From Pseudomonas sp. UFMG81 (GTDB lineage Bacteria; Pseudomonadota; Gammaproteobacteria; Pseudomonadales; Pseudomonadaceae): 64,000 nt of DNA. Shown in pieces: positions 37,124-47,276 of this stretch (positions are counted from its first letter, which is position 1; each line of letters opens with the position of its first letter). The notes under the pieces are model-generated. The model saw nothing but the letters and a program-made list of their open reading frames with translations, was not told where the DNA came from and made no database searches. The stretch covers positions 102,739-166,738 of the forward strand of contig NZ_JACAFQ010000011.1 of NCBI RefSeq assembly GCF_015354575.1, read 5' to 3'. The translations under genes were made by a program, and so were the position numbers.

Positions 37124-37978
37124 TCAGTCGCCCGTCGCGACACCGCGCTGCGGGTCGTTGATCCACTCGCTCCACGACCCCGCATACAAGCGCCCCAGCG
37201 GATACCCCGCCAGCGCCAGCGCGAACAGGTTGTGGCAGGCCGTCACCCCCGACCCGCAATACGCCACCAGTTGCTCCGGCGCCCGCGTGCCCAGCTTTTC
37301 GGCAAACCGCTGCTTGAGCTGCGCAGCGGGCAGGAAGCGCCCATCAGCCCCGAGGTTGTCGGTGAACGCCGCGCACTGCGCGCCCGGAATATGCCCGGCC
37401 ACCGGGTCGATCGGCTCCACTTCGCCACGAAAACGCGGCAACCCACGGGCATCCACCAGGGTCATCGCGGGGTCACCCAACCGTTTGGCCAGGTGCTGGG
37501 CATCGATCAGCAGCGTCATGTCCGGCTCACCGCTGAAGGCGCCCTCGCGGCGCGCGGGCGGGTCCAGGCTCAGCGGCAGGTGCGCCGCGTGCCAGGCCTT
37601 GAGGCCACCATCGAGGATGAACACCGCGTCACGCTTGCCCAGCCAGGCCAGCAGCCACCAGGCACGGGCGGCGAAGGCACCGGGGCCGTCGTCGTACAGC
37701 ACCACCTGGCTGTCATTGTCCACGCCCCACTCGCGCAGGCGCTCGACCAACCGCTGTGGGTCCGGCAACGGATGGCGCCCGGTACGCCCCTTGACCACTG
37801 GCCCGCTCAGGTCACGCTCGAGATCGGCGAAGTGCGCCCCGGCGATATGCCCCTCGGCGTAGCTGCGTTGACCGTAGTCGACATCCTCCAGGGCGAAGCG
37901 ACAATCGAGGATCACCAGGCCCGGCGCGTCCAGGCGGTCGGCCAGCTGCTGCGGGGTGATCAGTTGCGCTAGGGGCAT
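37124..37978 (-). CDS. sseA: 3-Mercaptopyruvate/thiosulfate sulfurtransferase
   Basis: 284-residue two-domain rhodanese. The N-terminal inactive domain (about 1-140, with LVILDCRFALED) precedes the catalytic domain with loop CGSGVTAC (first Cys about 243). CGSG(V/T)A-type loops favour 3-mercaptopyruvate over thiosulfate. The start MPLAQLITPQQ has GGAG upstream; a longer open frame runs into the TetR gene and is not used. It lies 35 bases downstream of the TetR gene on the same strand. Confidence 0.9.
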   Translation of the reverse strand: MPLAQLITPQQLADRLDAPGLVILDCRFALEDVDYGQRSYAEGHIAGAHFADLERDLSGPVVKGRTGRHPLPDPQRLVERLREWGVDNDSQVVLYDDGPGAFAARAWWLLAWLGKRDAVFILDGGLKAWHAAHLPLSLDPPARREGAFSGEPDMTLLIDAQHLAKRLGDPAMTLVDARGLPRFRGEVEPIDPVAGHIPGAQCAAFTDNLGADGRFLPAAQLKQRFAEKLGTRAPEQLVAYCGSGVTACHNLFALALAGYPLGRLYAGSWSEWINDPQRGVATGD

Positions 37979-38013
37979 GACAATCTCCTGATGAAAGGTT
38001 CGAAAGCCCGGGT

Positions 38014-38679
38014 TCAGTGCTCCAGGGCCTGGTTGAACGGAATGTGGAACTCGCCGCACAGCGCCTCCACCTCGGTGCGCGAACCAGGGGTGACGAACCC
38101 CAGCTCCAGCACCAGCACCTGATAGACACCGCGCATGAAGGCTTCTTCACCCATATGTGCCGAGTGCTCGCGGGTGGTGCTGAGAAAGCGCACCCATGAC
38201 GTCAGCACGATCCAGGCATTGATAGTCAGCGACTCGATCTGCGCGGCGTCCATGGCCAGGATGCCGGCCTCGACGAAACCGCGGTAGATCGCCTGGCCCT
38301 GTTGCAGGCAGCGGCGGGAAAAGCGTCGGTAGCGGGCGGCCAGCTCCGGGTCACTGTCGAGCAGGTGTTCCAGGTCGCGGTGCAGGAAACGGTAGTTCCA
38401 CATCGCCGCCAGTAGCGCCTTCAAGTAGAAGCGCTTGTCCTCGACGGTGGAGATACGCCCCTGGGGCGGGCGCAGGAAGCTGTCGACCAGTTCTTCGTAC
38501 TGGCTGAACAACAGGGCGATGATCGCCTGCTTGTTGGGGAAGTGGTAGTACAAGTTGCCGGGCGAGATCTCCATGTGCGCGGCAATGTGGTTGGTGCTGA
38601 CGCTGCGCTCGCCCTGCTGGTTGAACAGCTCCAGGCTGCTCTGCACGATGCGTTCTCGGGTCTTGATGCGCGGGGCCAT
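38014..38679 (-). CDS. TetR-family transcriptional regulator
   Basis: 221 residues. The N-terminal helix-turn-helix (RIKTRERIVQSSLELFNQQG, STNHIAAHMEISPGNLYYHF) is typical TetR. The ligand-binding domain has a TetR_C-like pattern with WNYRFLHRDLEHLL. Divergent from calB across 170 bases, so it is the likely regulator of the calB cluster. A palindrome lies in that gap. Confidence 0.88.
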   Translation of the reverse strand: MAPRIKTRERIVQSSLELFNQQGERSVSTNHIAAHMEISPGNLYYHFPNKQAIIALLFSQYEELVDSFLRPPQGRISTVEDKRFYLKALLAAMWNYRFLHRDLEHLLDSDPELAARYRRFSRRCLQQGQAIYRGFVEAGILAMDAAQIESLTINAWIVLTSWVRFLSTTREHSAHMGEEAFMRGVYQVLVLELGFVTPGSRTEVEALCGEFHIPFNQALEH

Positions 38680-38805
38680 GCTCAGCTCCAGTCTCCAGGC
38701 CTACAGGTGTCAGGGCATCTTACGGGCTATTGCCCACCGGCGTCAGGGCACGGCAGCGGAAATGTCCGCTGATCTGGCAGATAAATCACTCACCCAAAAC
38801 GGAAT

Positions 38806-38821
38806 TAGAGTATAGGCTCTA
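38806..38821. promoter_or_regulatory. Candidate TetR operator TAGAG-TATAGG-CTCTA
   Basis: 5-bp perfect inverted repeat 29 bases before the calB ATG in the TetR/calB divergent gap. Recognised by symmetry only. Confidence 0.3.
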
Positions 38822-38849
38822 TTCACTTCTTCCCACGGGTGCCTACGCC

Positions 38850-40280
38850 ATGACCTCGATCACCATGCCGCCTCCTGTCTCCAGCGACCTCGATCTGGAC
38901 GCGGTGTTCTCTGCCCAGCGCCAGGCATTCGCGGACAACCCCATGCCCCCGGCGGCCCAGCGCCGGCAATGGCTAAAGCACCTGCGCGAGGCCCTGGTGA
39001 GCGAGCAGGAAACGCTGATCGCGGCCATCGACAGCGACTTTTCCGGGCGCAGCCGCGACGAGACTCTGATCGGTGAGCTGCTGTCTTCGGTACAGGGCCT
39101 GCGCGATGCCGAGCGTCACCTGCAACGCTGGATGCGCCCGTCGCGGCGCAAGGTGGGGCTGGCCTTCCAGCCCGCCAGCGCCAAGGTGCTGTACCAGCCG
39201 CTGGGGGTGGTAGGGGTGATCGTGCCGTGGAACTACCCCTTGTTCCTCGCCATCGGCCCCATGACCGGTGCACTGGCTGCCGGCAACCGGGTGATGCTCA
39301 AGCTCAGCGAGGCCACCCCAGCCACGGGCCTGGCGCTCAAGGCGCTGCTGGAGCGGGTGTTCCCCGCCGACCTGGTCAGCGTGGTGCTCGGCGAAGTGGA
39401 GGTCGGCCAGGCATTCGCCCGCCTGCCGTTCGACCACCTGCTGTTCACCGGCGCCACCAGCGTCGGCCGCCACGTGATGGCGGCGGCGGCGCAAAACCTC
39501 ACCCCGGTCACCCTGGAGTTGGGCGGCAAGTCGCCGGCCATCGTCTCGGCCGAGGTGCCACTGGACGCCGCCGCCGAACGCATCGCCTTCGGCAAGACCT
39601 TCAACGCCGGGCAGACCTGCGTCGCCCCCGACTACGTGCTGGTGCCCCGCGAACGCCTGGAGGCCTTCGCCGACGCCTACCAGCGCGCGGTGCAGCGGAT
39701 GTTCCCGCGCCTGGCCGACAACCCCGACTACAGCGCGATCATCAACCAGCGCCAGTTCGAACGCCTGGAACGCCTGCTGGTCGACGCCCGTGAGCGCGGC
39801 GCCCAGGTGCGCGACCTCTACCCCGGCGAACCGCGCCAGGGCCGGCGCCTGCCGCCCCACCTGTTGCTGGCGGTGAACGACAGCATGCAGGTGATGCAGG
39901 ACGAGATCTTCGGCCCGCTGCTGCCGCTGGTGCCCTACGACCACCTCGACGACGCCCTGGCCTACGTCAACCAGCGCCCCCGCCCGCTGGCGCTGTATTA
40001 CTTCGGCTACGACCGCGCCGAGCAGGCCCGGGTATTGCGCGACACCCACTCCGGCGGCGTGTGCCTCAACGACACCTTGCTGCACGTGGCCCAGGACGAC
40101 CTGCCGTTTGGCGGCATCGGCCCGTCGGGCATGGGCCACTACCATGGCCACGAAGGTTTCCAGACCTTCAGCAAGGCCAAAGCGGTGCTGACCAAGCAGC
40201 GCTTCAATGCCGCCCGGGTGATCTACCCGCCTTACGGCAAGGCCTTGCAGCGCCTGGTCTACAAACTGTTCATCCGCTGA
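38850..40280 (+). CDS. calB: Coniferyl aldehyde dehydrogenase
   Basis: NAD(P)-dependent oxidation of coniferyl or similar aromatic/long-chain aldehydes to acids. 476 residues. Conserved VPWNYPLFLAIGPMTGAL, the Glu in LELGGKSPAIV (about 223), the catalytic Cys in NAGQTCVAPDY (about 257) and the C-terminal PFGGIGPSGMGHYHG. The ATG at 38850 starts MTSITMPPPV; the upstream open frame reads the regulatory gap. It heads a three-gene unit with a Tat lipoprotein and a GMC oxidoreductase. Substrate assignment rests on family resemblance. Confidence 0.85.
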   Translation: MTSITMPPPVSSDLDLDAVFSAQRQAFADNPMPPAAQRRQWLKHLREALVSEQETLIAAIDSDFSGRSRDETLIGELLSSVQGLRDAERHLQRWMRPSRRKVGLAFQPASAKVLYQPLGVVGVIVPWNYPLFLAIGPMTGALAAGNRVMLKLSEATPATGLALKALLERVFPADLVSVVLGEVEVGQAFARLPFDHLLFTGATSVGRHVMAAAAQNLTPVTLELGGKSPAIVSAEVPLDAAAERIAFGKTFNAGQTCVAPDYVLVPRERLEAFADAYQRAVQRMFPRLADNPDYSAIINQRQFERLERLLVDARERGAQVRDLYPGEPRQGRRLPPHLLLAVNDSMQVMQDEIFGPLLPLVPYDHLDDALAYVNQRPRPLALYYFGYDRAEQARVLRDTHSGGVCLNDTLLHVAQDDLPFGGIGPSGMGHYHGHEGFQTFSKAKAVLTKQRFNAARVIYPPYGKALQRLVYKLFIR

Positions 40281-40296
40281 GCGAGGGGCCGCTCGT

Positions 40297-40788
40297 ATGC
40301 ATCGTCGCGAGCTGCTCAGGTTCAGCCTGGGCGCCACCGTGTTCCTCGGTACCGCCAGCCTGGTGGGCTGTTCGCAGCAGACACCGTCGTCGGGTTACCA
40401 GGTGCTGCGCGAAAGCGATCTGCCGCTGTTGCGGGCGCTTATCCCCGTGGTGCTGGCCGGCACTCAAGCCACTGAAGCAGGGGTGCTGGAAACCCTCGAC
40501 GGCAAGCTGGCGGCGCTGTCGCCGGCCATGCTCAAGCTCACCCGGCAGTTATTCGATGTACTGACGCTGCCACTGACACGGGGGCCGCTGACCGGCATCT
40601 GGGGCAGCTGGAGCACGGCCAGCGAGGCGCAGTTGCAGGCCTTCCTGGAGCGCTGGCGCACCAGTTCGCTGAACCTGCTGCGCCAGGGCCATAGCTCGTT
40701 GCTGCAATTGCTGTCGATGGCCTGGTACGAACGCCCCGAAGCCTGGGCCGCCTGCGGCTACCCCGGGCCACCGAGAATAAACCCGTAG
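40297..40788 (+). CDS. Tat-signal lipoprotein, small subunit of a GMC dehydrogenase
   Basis: 163 residues. The N-terminus MHRRELLRFSLGATVFLG combines a twin-Arg signal with a lipobox LVGC (Cys about 25). The mature part is helical, without Cys clusters. It resembles the gluconate-2-dehydrogenase subunit 3 type (small accessory subunits carrying the Tat signal). Immediately downstream of calB and upstream of the GMC gene, so it probably brings the FAD subunit across the membrane. Inference, not shown. Confidence 0.75.
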   Translation: MHRRELLRFSLGATVFLGTASLVGCSQQTPSSGYQVLRESDLPLLRALIPVVLAGTQATEAGVLETLDGKLAALSPAMLKLTRQLFDVLTLPLTRGPLTGIWGSWSTASEAQLQAFLERWRTSSLNLLRQGHSSLLQLLSMAWYERPEAWAACGYPGPPRINP

Positions 40789-40844
40789 ACCACCAATATC
40801 CGTGCGGGAGCAACTGCCTTGTGTTGACGGTGCCACTCATTCGA

Positions 40845-40957
40845 AGGCAAGCCGGCGCCTACGTGTCCGGTAGGAGCCAGCCTTGCTGGCGAACCAGTCA
40901 CCGCGATGGAGGGCACCGGCTACACCGGTGTTCGCCGGCAAGCCGGCTCCTACAGCA
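40845..40957. repeat. REP cluster upstream of the GMC gene
   Basis: GGCAAGCCGGCGCCTAC, GTAGGAGCCAGCCTTGCTGGCGAA and TTCGCCGGCAAGCCGGCTCCTAC between 40845 and 40955, mixed orientation. Inside the operon gap. Confidence 0.8.
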
Positions 40958-41010
40958 TCTTGCGCATGACCGCTGCTCCCACAGGATTCGCTGCTGAAGG
41001 AAACCACCCC

Positions 41011-42609
41011 ATGCCCGTCCCAGACCCGTTTCGCCAAGGCCTCGAGCGAGGCTGGATCACCCACGACGCCTCGCGCCTGGAGCACGACCTGACCCTCGAA
41101 GCCGATGTCGCGGTGATCGGCAGCGGCGCGGGCGGCGCCACCACGGCCGAAGCGCTGAGCGCCGCCGGCTTGAAGGTGCTGCTGATCGAGGAAGGCCCGC
41201 TCAAGACCAGCAGCGACTTCCACCTGCTGGAGCACCAGGCCTACGCCGACCTCTACCAGGAGGGGCTGGGGCGGATGAGCAAGGACGGCGCCATCACCAT
41301 CCTCCAGGGCCGTGCGGTGGGAGGCACCACGCTGGTCAACTGGACCTCGAGTTTCCGCACGCCGCACCAGACCCTCGCGCACTGGGCCAAGGAGCACGCG
41401 GTCAAGGGCCTGGGCAGCGACGCCCTGGCCCCCTGGTTCGAGCGTATCGAACAGCGCCTGGGCATCGCCCCCTGGGCCATGCCGCCGAACGCCAACAACG
41501 ACGTGCTGCGCCGTGGCTGCGAAGCGCTCGGCCACCGCTGGGCGGTGATCCCGCGCAACGTACGCGGCTGCTGGAACCTGGGCTACTGCGGCATGGGCTG
41601 CCCGGTCAACGCCAAGCAGTCGATGCTGGTCACCAGCATCCCCGCCACCCTGGAAAAGGGCGGCGAGCTGCTCTACCTGGCCCGTGCGCAGCGATTCGAG
41701 CACAACGGCCAGCGCATCGAACACCTGCAGTGCCAAGCCCTCGACACCCGCGGCGTTGCCCCCACCGGCCGCCAGATCCAGGTGCGCGCCCGCCACTACG
41801 TGCTGGCCGGGGGCGGCATCAACAGCCCGGCCCTGCTGCTGCGCTCCGACGCACCCGACCCGCACCAGCGCCTGGGCAAACGCACCTTCCTGCACCTGGT
41901 CAACTTCAGCGCCGCCCGCTTCGAAGAAAAGATCGACCCCTACTATGGCGCACCGCAGTCGATCTACAGCGACCAGTTCCAGTGGCAGGACGGCGTGACC
42001 GGGCCGGTCGGCTACAAGCTCGAAGTGCCACCGCTGCATCCGGCCCTGGCCAGCACCCTGCTCGGCGGCCATGGCCAGGACAATGCCCAGCGCATGGCCG
42101 AGCTGCCACATACCCATGTGATGCTGGCGCTGCTGCGCGACGGCTTCCACCCCGACAGCCCTGGCGGCCAGGTGGAGCTGCGCGGCGACGGCTCGCCGGT
42201 GCTCGACTACCCCCTGACCGACTACCTGCGCGACGGCCTGCGCCGGGCCTGGCACAGCATGGCGCAGATCCAGTTCGCCGCCGGTGCCCAACAGGTGATG
42301 CCGTTACATGGCGACGCACGCCCTGCGGCAAACGCCGAACAGGCGGCGGCGATGATCGACGCCCTGCCTTTGGAGCTGTTCCGCATGCGCCTGGGCAGCG
42401 CCCACGTCATGGGCGGCTGCGCCCTCGGCGAAGACCCGCGCCAGGCGGTGTGCGACAGCCTGGGCCGGCATCACCAGCTGGAAAACCTGTCGATCCACGA
42501 CGGCTCGCTGTTCCCCACCAGCATCGGCGCCAACCCGCAGCTGTCGGTGTACGCCCTGGCCGCCCGGCTCAGCGACGCCCTGGTTGGCCGCCTGGCACCC
42601 GGCGCATGA
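41011..42609 (+). CDS. GMC-family FAD-dependent oxidoreductase
   Basis: 532 residues. The FAD-binding motif is AVIGSGAGGATTAEAL (about 35-50). The GMC region LQGRAVGGTTLVNWTSSFRTP, a Cys-containing segment NLGYCGMGCPVNAKQS and the C-terminal GMC_oxred_C with SAHVMGGCALGEDP and SIHDGSLFPTSIGANPQLS (His about 496, Asn about 508) are intact. No signal peptide of its own. The start MPVPDPF has GAAGG upstream. Likely oxidises an alcohol or aldehyde feeding CalB; the physiological substrate is unknown. Confidence 0.85.
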   Translation: MPVPDPFRQGLERGWITHDASRLEHDLTLEADVAVIGSGAGGATTAEALSAAGLKVLLIEEGPLKTSSDFHLLEHQAYADLYQEGLGRMSKDGAITILQGRAVGGTTLVNWTSSFRTPHQTLAHWAKEHAVKGLGSDALAPWFERIEQRLGIAPWAMPPNANNDVLRRGCEALGHRWAVIPRNVRGCWNLGYCGMGCPVNAKQSMLVTSIPATLEKGGELLYLARAQRFEHNGQRIEHLQCQALDTRGVAPTGRQIQVRARHYVLAGGGINSPALLLRSDAPDPHQRLGKRTFLHLVNFSAARFEEKIDPYYGAPQSIYSDQFQWQDGVTGPVGYKLEVPPLHPALASTLLGGHGQDNAQRMAELPHTHVMLALLRDGFHPDSPGGQVELRGDGSPVLDYPLTDYLRDGLRRAWHSMAQIQFAAGAQQVMPLHGDARPAANAEQAAAMIDALPLELFRMRLGSAHVMGGCALGEDPRQAVCDSLGRHHQLENLSIHDGSLFPTSIGANPQLSVYALAARLSDALVGRLAPGA

Positions 42610-42634
42610 CAGCCCCTGTGCGCCCTGTCTATAG

Positions 42635-43201
<567 letters not shown>

Positions 43202-43274
43202 GCAGCAGGGGCATGCTGTCGCGCCCGCGTGCACTGCGGGCGCGAATCCGGCACAATTGCGCCCATCGCTTTGA

Positions 43275-43561
<287 letters not shown>

Positions 43562-43562
<1 letters not shown>

Positions 43563-45244
43563 TGCCGTTCGTCACCGCGTTGCGCCCGGCACTGCTTGGC
43601 ACCGTCCTGGCGCTGCTGGCCACTGCTGCCCAGGCTGATGGCCCAGGCCGCGCCGCCATCGCCAGCCCGCACAACGAGGCCACCGCCGCCGCCCGGGAGA
43701 TTCTCCAGCACGGCGGCAACGCCTTCGATGCCGCCGTGGCCATCGGCGCCGCGCTGGCGGTGGTCGAGCCCTATGGCTCGGGCCTGGGTGGCGGTGGCTT
43801 CTTCCTCCTGCGCGAAAGCGGCGACAGCCCACGCTACCGTTTTCTCGACGCCCGTGAGCGCGCGCCTGCCGCCGCCCGGGCGGACATGTACCTGAAGGAC
43901 GGCAAGGTCCAGCCCGGCCTGTCGATCAACGGCCCGCTGGCCGCCGCCATCCCCGGCCTGCCCCAGGCCCTGGCCGACCTGGCCGCCACCCACGGCAAGC
44001 TGCCGCTCAAGGACAGCCTGGCCCCGGCCATTCGCCTGGCCAACCAGGGCTTTGCCGTCGACCGCATCTACCGCGACCGCGCCACCATGCGCCTGAGCGC
44101 CCTGCGCGACGACCCGGAGAGCGCCCGGCTGTTCCTCGCCGCCAATGACGTCCCGGCCCTGGGCACGGTGATCCGCCAGCCTGAACTGGCCGCGACCCTG
44201 CGCAACATGGCCGAGCATGGCCGCGACGGGTTCTACCGTGGGCCAATGGCCCAGCGCCTGGTCGATGGGGTGCGCCAGGCGGGCGGTATCTGGACCCTCG
44301 ACGACCTGGCCGGCTACCGCACCGCCTGGCGCGAGCCGCTGCGCTATCGGCTGGCCGACCAGCGCGAGCTGATCAGCAGCCCGCCACCCTCGGCCGGCGG
44401 CATCGCCCTGGCCCAGAGCCTGGCCATGCTGCAGCGCCTGCCCTGGCAAAGCGCCGAGCCCGTACAGCGCAGCCACTACGTGATCGAAGTGCTGCGCCGC
44501 GCCTACCGCGACCGTGGCCTGCTGGGCGACCCGGACTATGTGAGCAACCCGGTCAACCGCCTGCTGGCGCGCCAGTACCTGACCGGGCTGGCCGACAGCA
44601 TCGACGTGCACCAGGCCACCCCCAGCAGCGCCCTGCCGCCCTCGCCCGCCTGGCGCGAAGGTGACCACACCACCCACTTCACGGTGATCGACGCAAACGG
44701 CAACGCGGTGTCCGCCACGCTGTCGGTCAACCTGCCGTTCGGCGCCGCCTTCAGCGTGCCTGGCAGCGGCGTGGTGCTGAACAACGAAATGGACGACTTC
44801 GCCGCCGACCCCGGCGGCAGCAACAGCTATGGCCTGGCCGGCAGCCAGGCCAACGCGGTGGCGGCGGGCAAGCGGCCGCTGTCGAGCATGAGCCCGACCT
44901 TTATCGAAAGCCCGAGTCAGTTCGCCAGTTTCGGCACGCCCGGTGGCAGCCGTATTCCGAGCATGGTGCTGCTGTCGGTGCTGGGCTTCCTGGAAGGCCG
45001 GCCCGTGGCCGAATGGCCGGCGACGCCGCGTTACCACCACCAGTACCTGCCGGATGTGGTGGAGCATGAGCCGGGGACGTTCAGCGATGCGCAGAAGGCC
45101 ACGCTGCAGGCGCGCGGGTATCAGCTGAAGGATGTGGGGCGTCACTACGGCAATCAGCAGGTGCTGTATTGGGACAAGGCTGGCGGGACGGTCGAGGCGG
45201 CCAGTGATCCACGGGGTGTGGGCGAGGCGGTGATTGTCAACTGA
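43562..45244 (+). CDS. ggt: Gamma-glutamyltransferase
   Basis: Periplasmic N-terminal-nucleophile hydrolase of glutathione. 560 residues. Signal peptide RPALLGTVLALLATAAQA, cleavage about 24. Autoprocessing Thr in EGDHTTHFTVIDANG (about 369), then SVPGSGVVLNNEMDDF and PLSSMSPTFI. The C-terminus ends GGTVEAASDPRGVGEAVI. Overlaps the ferredoxin stop (TGATG), so coupled. Confidence 0.94.
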
Positions 45245-45260
45245 ACGGCTGTCGCCTGCT

Positions 45261-45342
45261 CCGGCCCTATCGCCGGCAAGCCGGCTCCCACAATTTACAG
45301 CGCAGCTCCCTGTGGGAGCCGGCTTGCCGGCGATAGGGCCGC
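45261..45342. repeat. REP pair
   Basis: CGCCGGCAAGCCGGCTCCCAC and inverted GTGGGAGCCGGCTTGCCGGC between convergent ggt and mutM. Confidence 0.88.
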
Positions 45343-45361
45343 ACAGCGGCCCCTCCAAGGG

Positions 45362-46174
45362 TCAACGCTGGCATTTGGGACAGAACACACTCGCCCGCTG
45401 CCCCAGCTTCACCTCACGCAATTCGCTGCCGCACACCTTGCACGGCTGCCCACCGCGCCCGTAAACGAACAGCTCCTGCTGGAAATACCCCGGCTGCCCA
45501 TCGCCGCCAATGAAATCGCGCAAGGTCGTACCGCCCTGCTCGATCGCCGCCGCCAGCACCCGCTTGATCTCGATCGCCAAGCGCAGGTAGCGCGCCCGGG
45601 AAATCCCGCCGGCCTCGCGCCGTGGGTCGATCCCGGCGGCGAACAGCGCCTCGGTCGCGTAGATGTTGCCCACCCCCACCACCACTGCGTTGTCCATGAT
45701 GAACGGCTTGACCGCCATCGACCGGCCCCGCGACAGCTGGAACAGCCGCTCGCCGTCGAACAGGTCGGTCAGCGGCTCCGGCCCCAGGCGCAGCAGCAGT
45801 TCGTGGTTGAGCGGGTCGAGGCTCCAGAGCATGCAGCCGAACCGCCGCGGGTCGGTGTAGCGCAGCATCAGCCCCGACTCCAGCTCGATGTCCACATGCT
45901 CATGCTTGGCCGCCGGCAGGCCCAGTTCGACCAGGCGCAGGTTGCCCGACATGCCCAGGTGGCTGATCAGCGTGCCGACCTCGGCGTTGATCAACAGGTA
46001 CTTCGCCCGCCGCTCGACGCTGACGATGCGTTGCCCCGACAGGCGCACGTCGAGGTCTTCGGGGATCGGCCAGCGCAGGCGCCGGTCGCGCACCACCACG
46101 CGGCTGACCCGCTGGCCCTCCAGGTGCGGCGCGATACCGCGCCGGGTGGTTTCGACCTCTGGCAATTCCGGCAT
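45362..46174 (-). CDS. mutM: Formamidopyrimidine-DNA glycosylase
   Basis: Excises 8-oxoguanine. 270 residues. The N-terminal [12 protein letters not shown] carries catalytic Pro2 and Glu3; H2TH region present. The C-terminal zinc finger [24 protein letters not shown] is complete. Convergent with ggt; HDOD gene lies upstream by 3 bases. Confidence 0.97.
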   Translation of the reverse strand: MPELPEVETTRRGIAPHLEGQRVSRVVVRDRRLRWPIPEDLDVRLSGQRIVSVERRAKYLLINAEVGTLISHLGMSGNLRLVELGLPAAKHEHVDIELESGLMLRYTDPRRFGCMLWSLDPLNHELLLRLGPEPLTDLFDGERLFQLSRGRSMAVKPFIMDNAVVVGVGNIYATEALFAAGIDPRREAGGISRARYLRLAIEIKRVLAAAIEQGGTTLRDFIGGDGQPGYFQQELFVYGRGGQPCKVCGSELREVKLGQRASVFCPKCQR

Positions 46175-46177
46175 GGT

Positions 46178-47050
46178 TCAGCGCCCGCCCAGTTCGCGAA
46201 TGTCCTGCTTGAGCTGCTCGAAGTCGTATTCCGACAGCCCGATGTATTCCAGCACCAGCGGCCCGACCATATTCCACTCGTGGTCGACACTCTGGTTGCC
46301 CAGCACACGGTAAGAGGCGCAGATGTGCTCGGACATCTTCAGCACCGCCAGCAGGTTCTTCAGCTGGGTCTTGGTGTTGCACGAGGACTCGTCGCGGAAC
46401 ACCGCCAGGGCGTTGTGGTGGTTGGCGATGGCCGCGCTGATGTGTTCCGGCAGGCGCCACGACTTGGCGGTGAAGTAACCGACCACCGAGTGGTTGGTGT
46501 TGAACACGCGGTTCTCGGTATCCACCACGCGGATCTCGTCGTTGGCCTTGGCGTAGGACTCCTCCAGCACTTCCATGTAGTTGGGGAAGCGCTTGTGCAT
46601 CAGCGGCACGCCGCAATCATGGAACAGGCCCAGGGTATACGCCTCGTCCACCGCCTGGATGCCGGTGCGCTTGGCCAAGGTGAGGCAGGTCATGGCCACG
46701 TCCTGGGCGGTGTCCCAGAAGGGGTTGAGGGTGACGATGGTCTCGTCGCTCATTTCACCCTTGATCGACTGGGCGTTGATCAGGTTGATGATCGAGCGGC
46801 TGCCCAGCAGGTTCACCGCGCGCTGGATCGAACCGATCTTGTTCGACAGCCCGAACTGCGCCGAGTTGACCAGCTTGAGCAGGGCGCCGGCCAGGCCGGG
46901 GTCTTGGGAGATCAGCTTGGCGATGGTTTCCAGGTCCGGGTCGGGCATGTACTGCTCGAACTGCAGGTCGACCATGATCTGCGGTTGCGGCGGGATGGTG
47001 ATGCCTTGCAAGGCTTGCTGGATCTGTTCGGCGGTGAGTTCCTGGGACAT
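46178..47050 (-). CDS. HDOD-domain protein
   Basis: 290 residues. HDOD domain (about 20-215) with FHDCGVPLMHKRFPNYMEV and HSVVGYFTAKSWRLPEHISAAIANHHN. HDOD proteins are linked to signalling and lack the full HD phosphohydrolase metal set; function here unknown. Only 3 bases from mutM, same strand, so cotranscribed. Confidence 0.88.
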   Translation of the reverse strand: MSQELTAEQIQQALQGITIPPQPQIMVDLQFEQYMPDPDLETIAKLISQDPGLAGALLKLVNSAQFGLSNKIGSIQRAVNLLGSRSIINLINAQSIKGEMSDETIVTLNPFWDTAQDVAMTCLTLAKRTGIQAVDEAYTLGLFHDCGVPLMHKRFPNYMEVLEESYAKANDEIRVVDTENRVFNTNHSVVGYFTAKSWRLPEHISAAIANHHNALAVFRDESSCNTKTQLKNLLAVLKMSEHICASYRVLGNQSVDHEWNMVGPLVLEYIGLSEYDFEQLKQDIRELGGR

Positions 47051-47121
47051 GCGTGCTTACTCCATGGGGACCGGGGGATTCTAAACCCTGCAGTACAGCT
47101 CGGGGCACTGTTTTGCCATTC

Positions 47122-47202
47122 ACGGCCCTGTTCGCCGGCAAGCCGGCTCCTACGGGCGATCGCATTCCCCTGTAGGAACCGGCTTGCCGGCGAACACGGC
47201 CC
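47122..47202. repeat. REP pair
   Basis: TTCGCCGGCAAGCCGGCTCCTAC and inverted GTAGGAACCGGCTTGCCGGCGAA in the divergent HDOD/rlmI gap. Confidence 0.88.
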
Positions 47203-47276
47203 GCGCTTTGTCGCGCCCCACACCGAACACTGGGCCGACGCGGTATACTCCCGCTCTTTTTTCCCGGAGCGACGTC

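Noticed and set aside
40297..40788. Small subunit as a cytochrome or Fe-S protein
   Set aside because: No CxxCH and no Cys cluster; the only notable Cys is the lipobox Cys.
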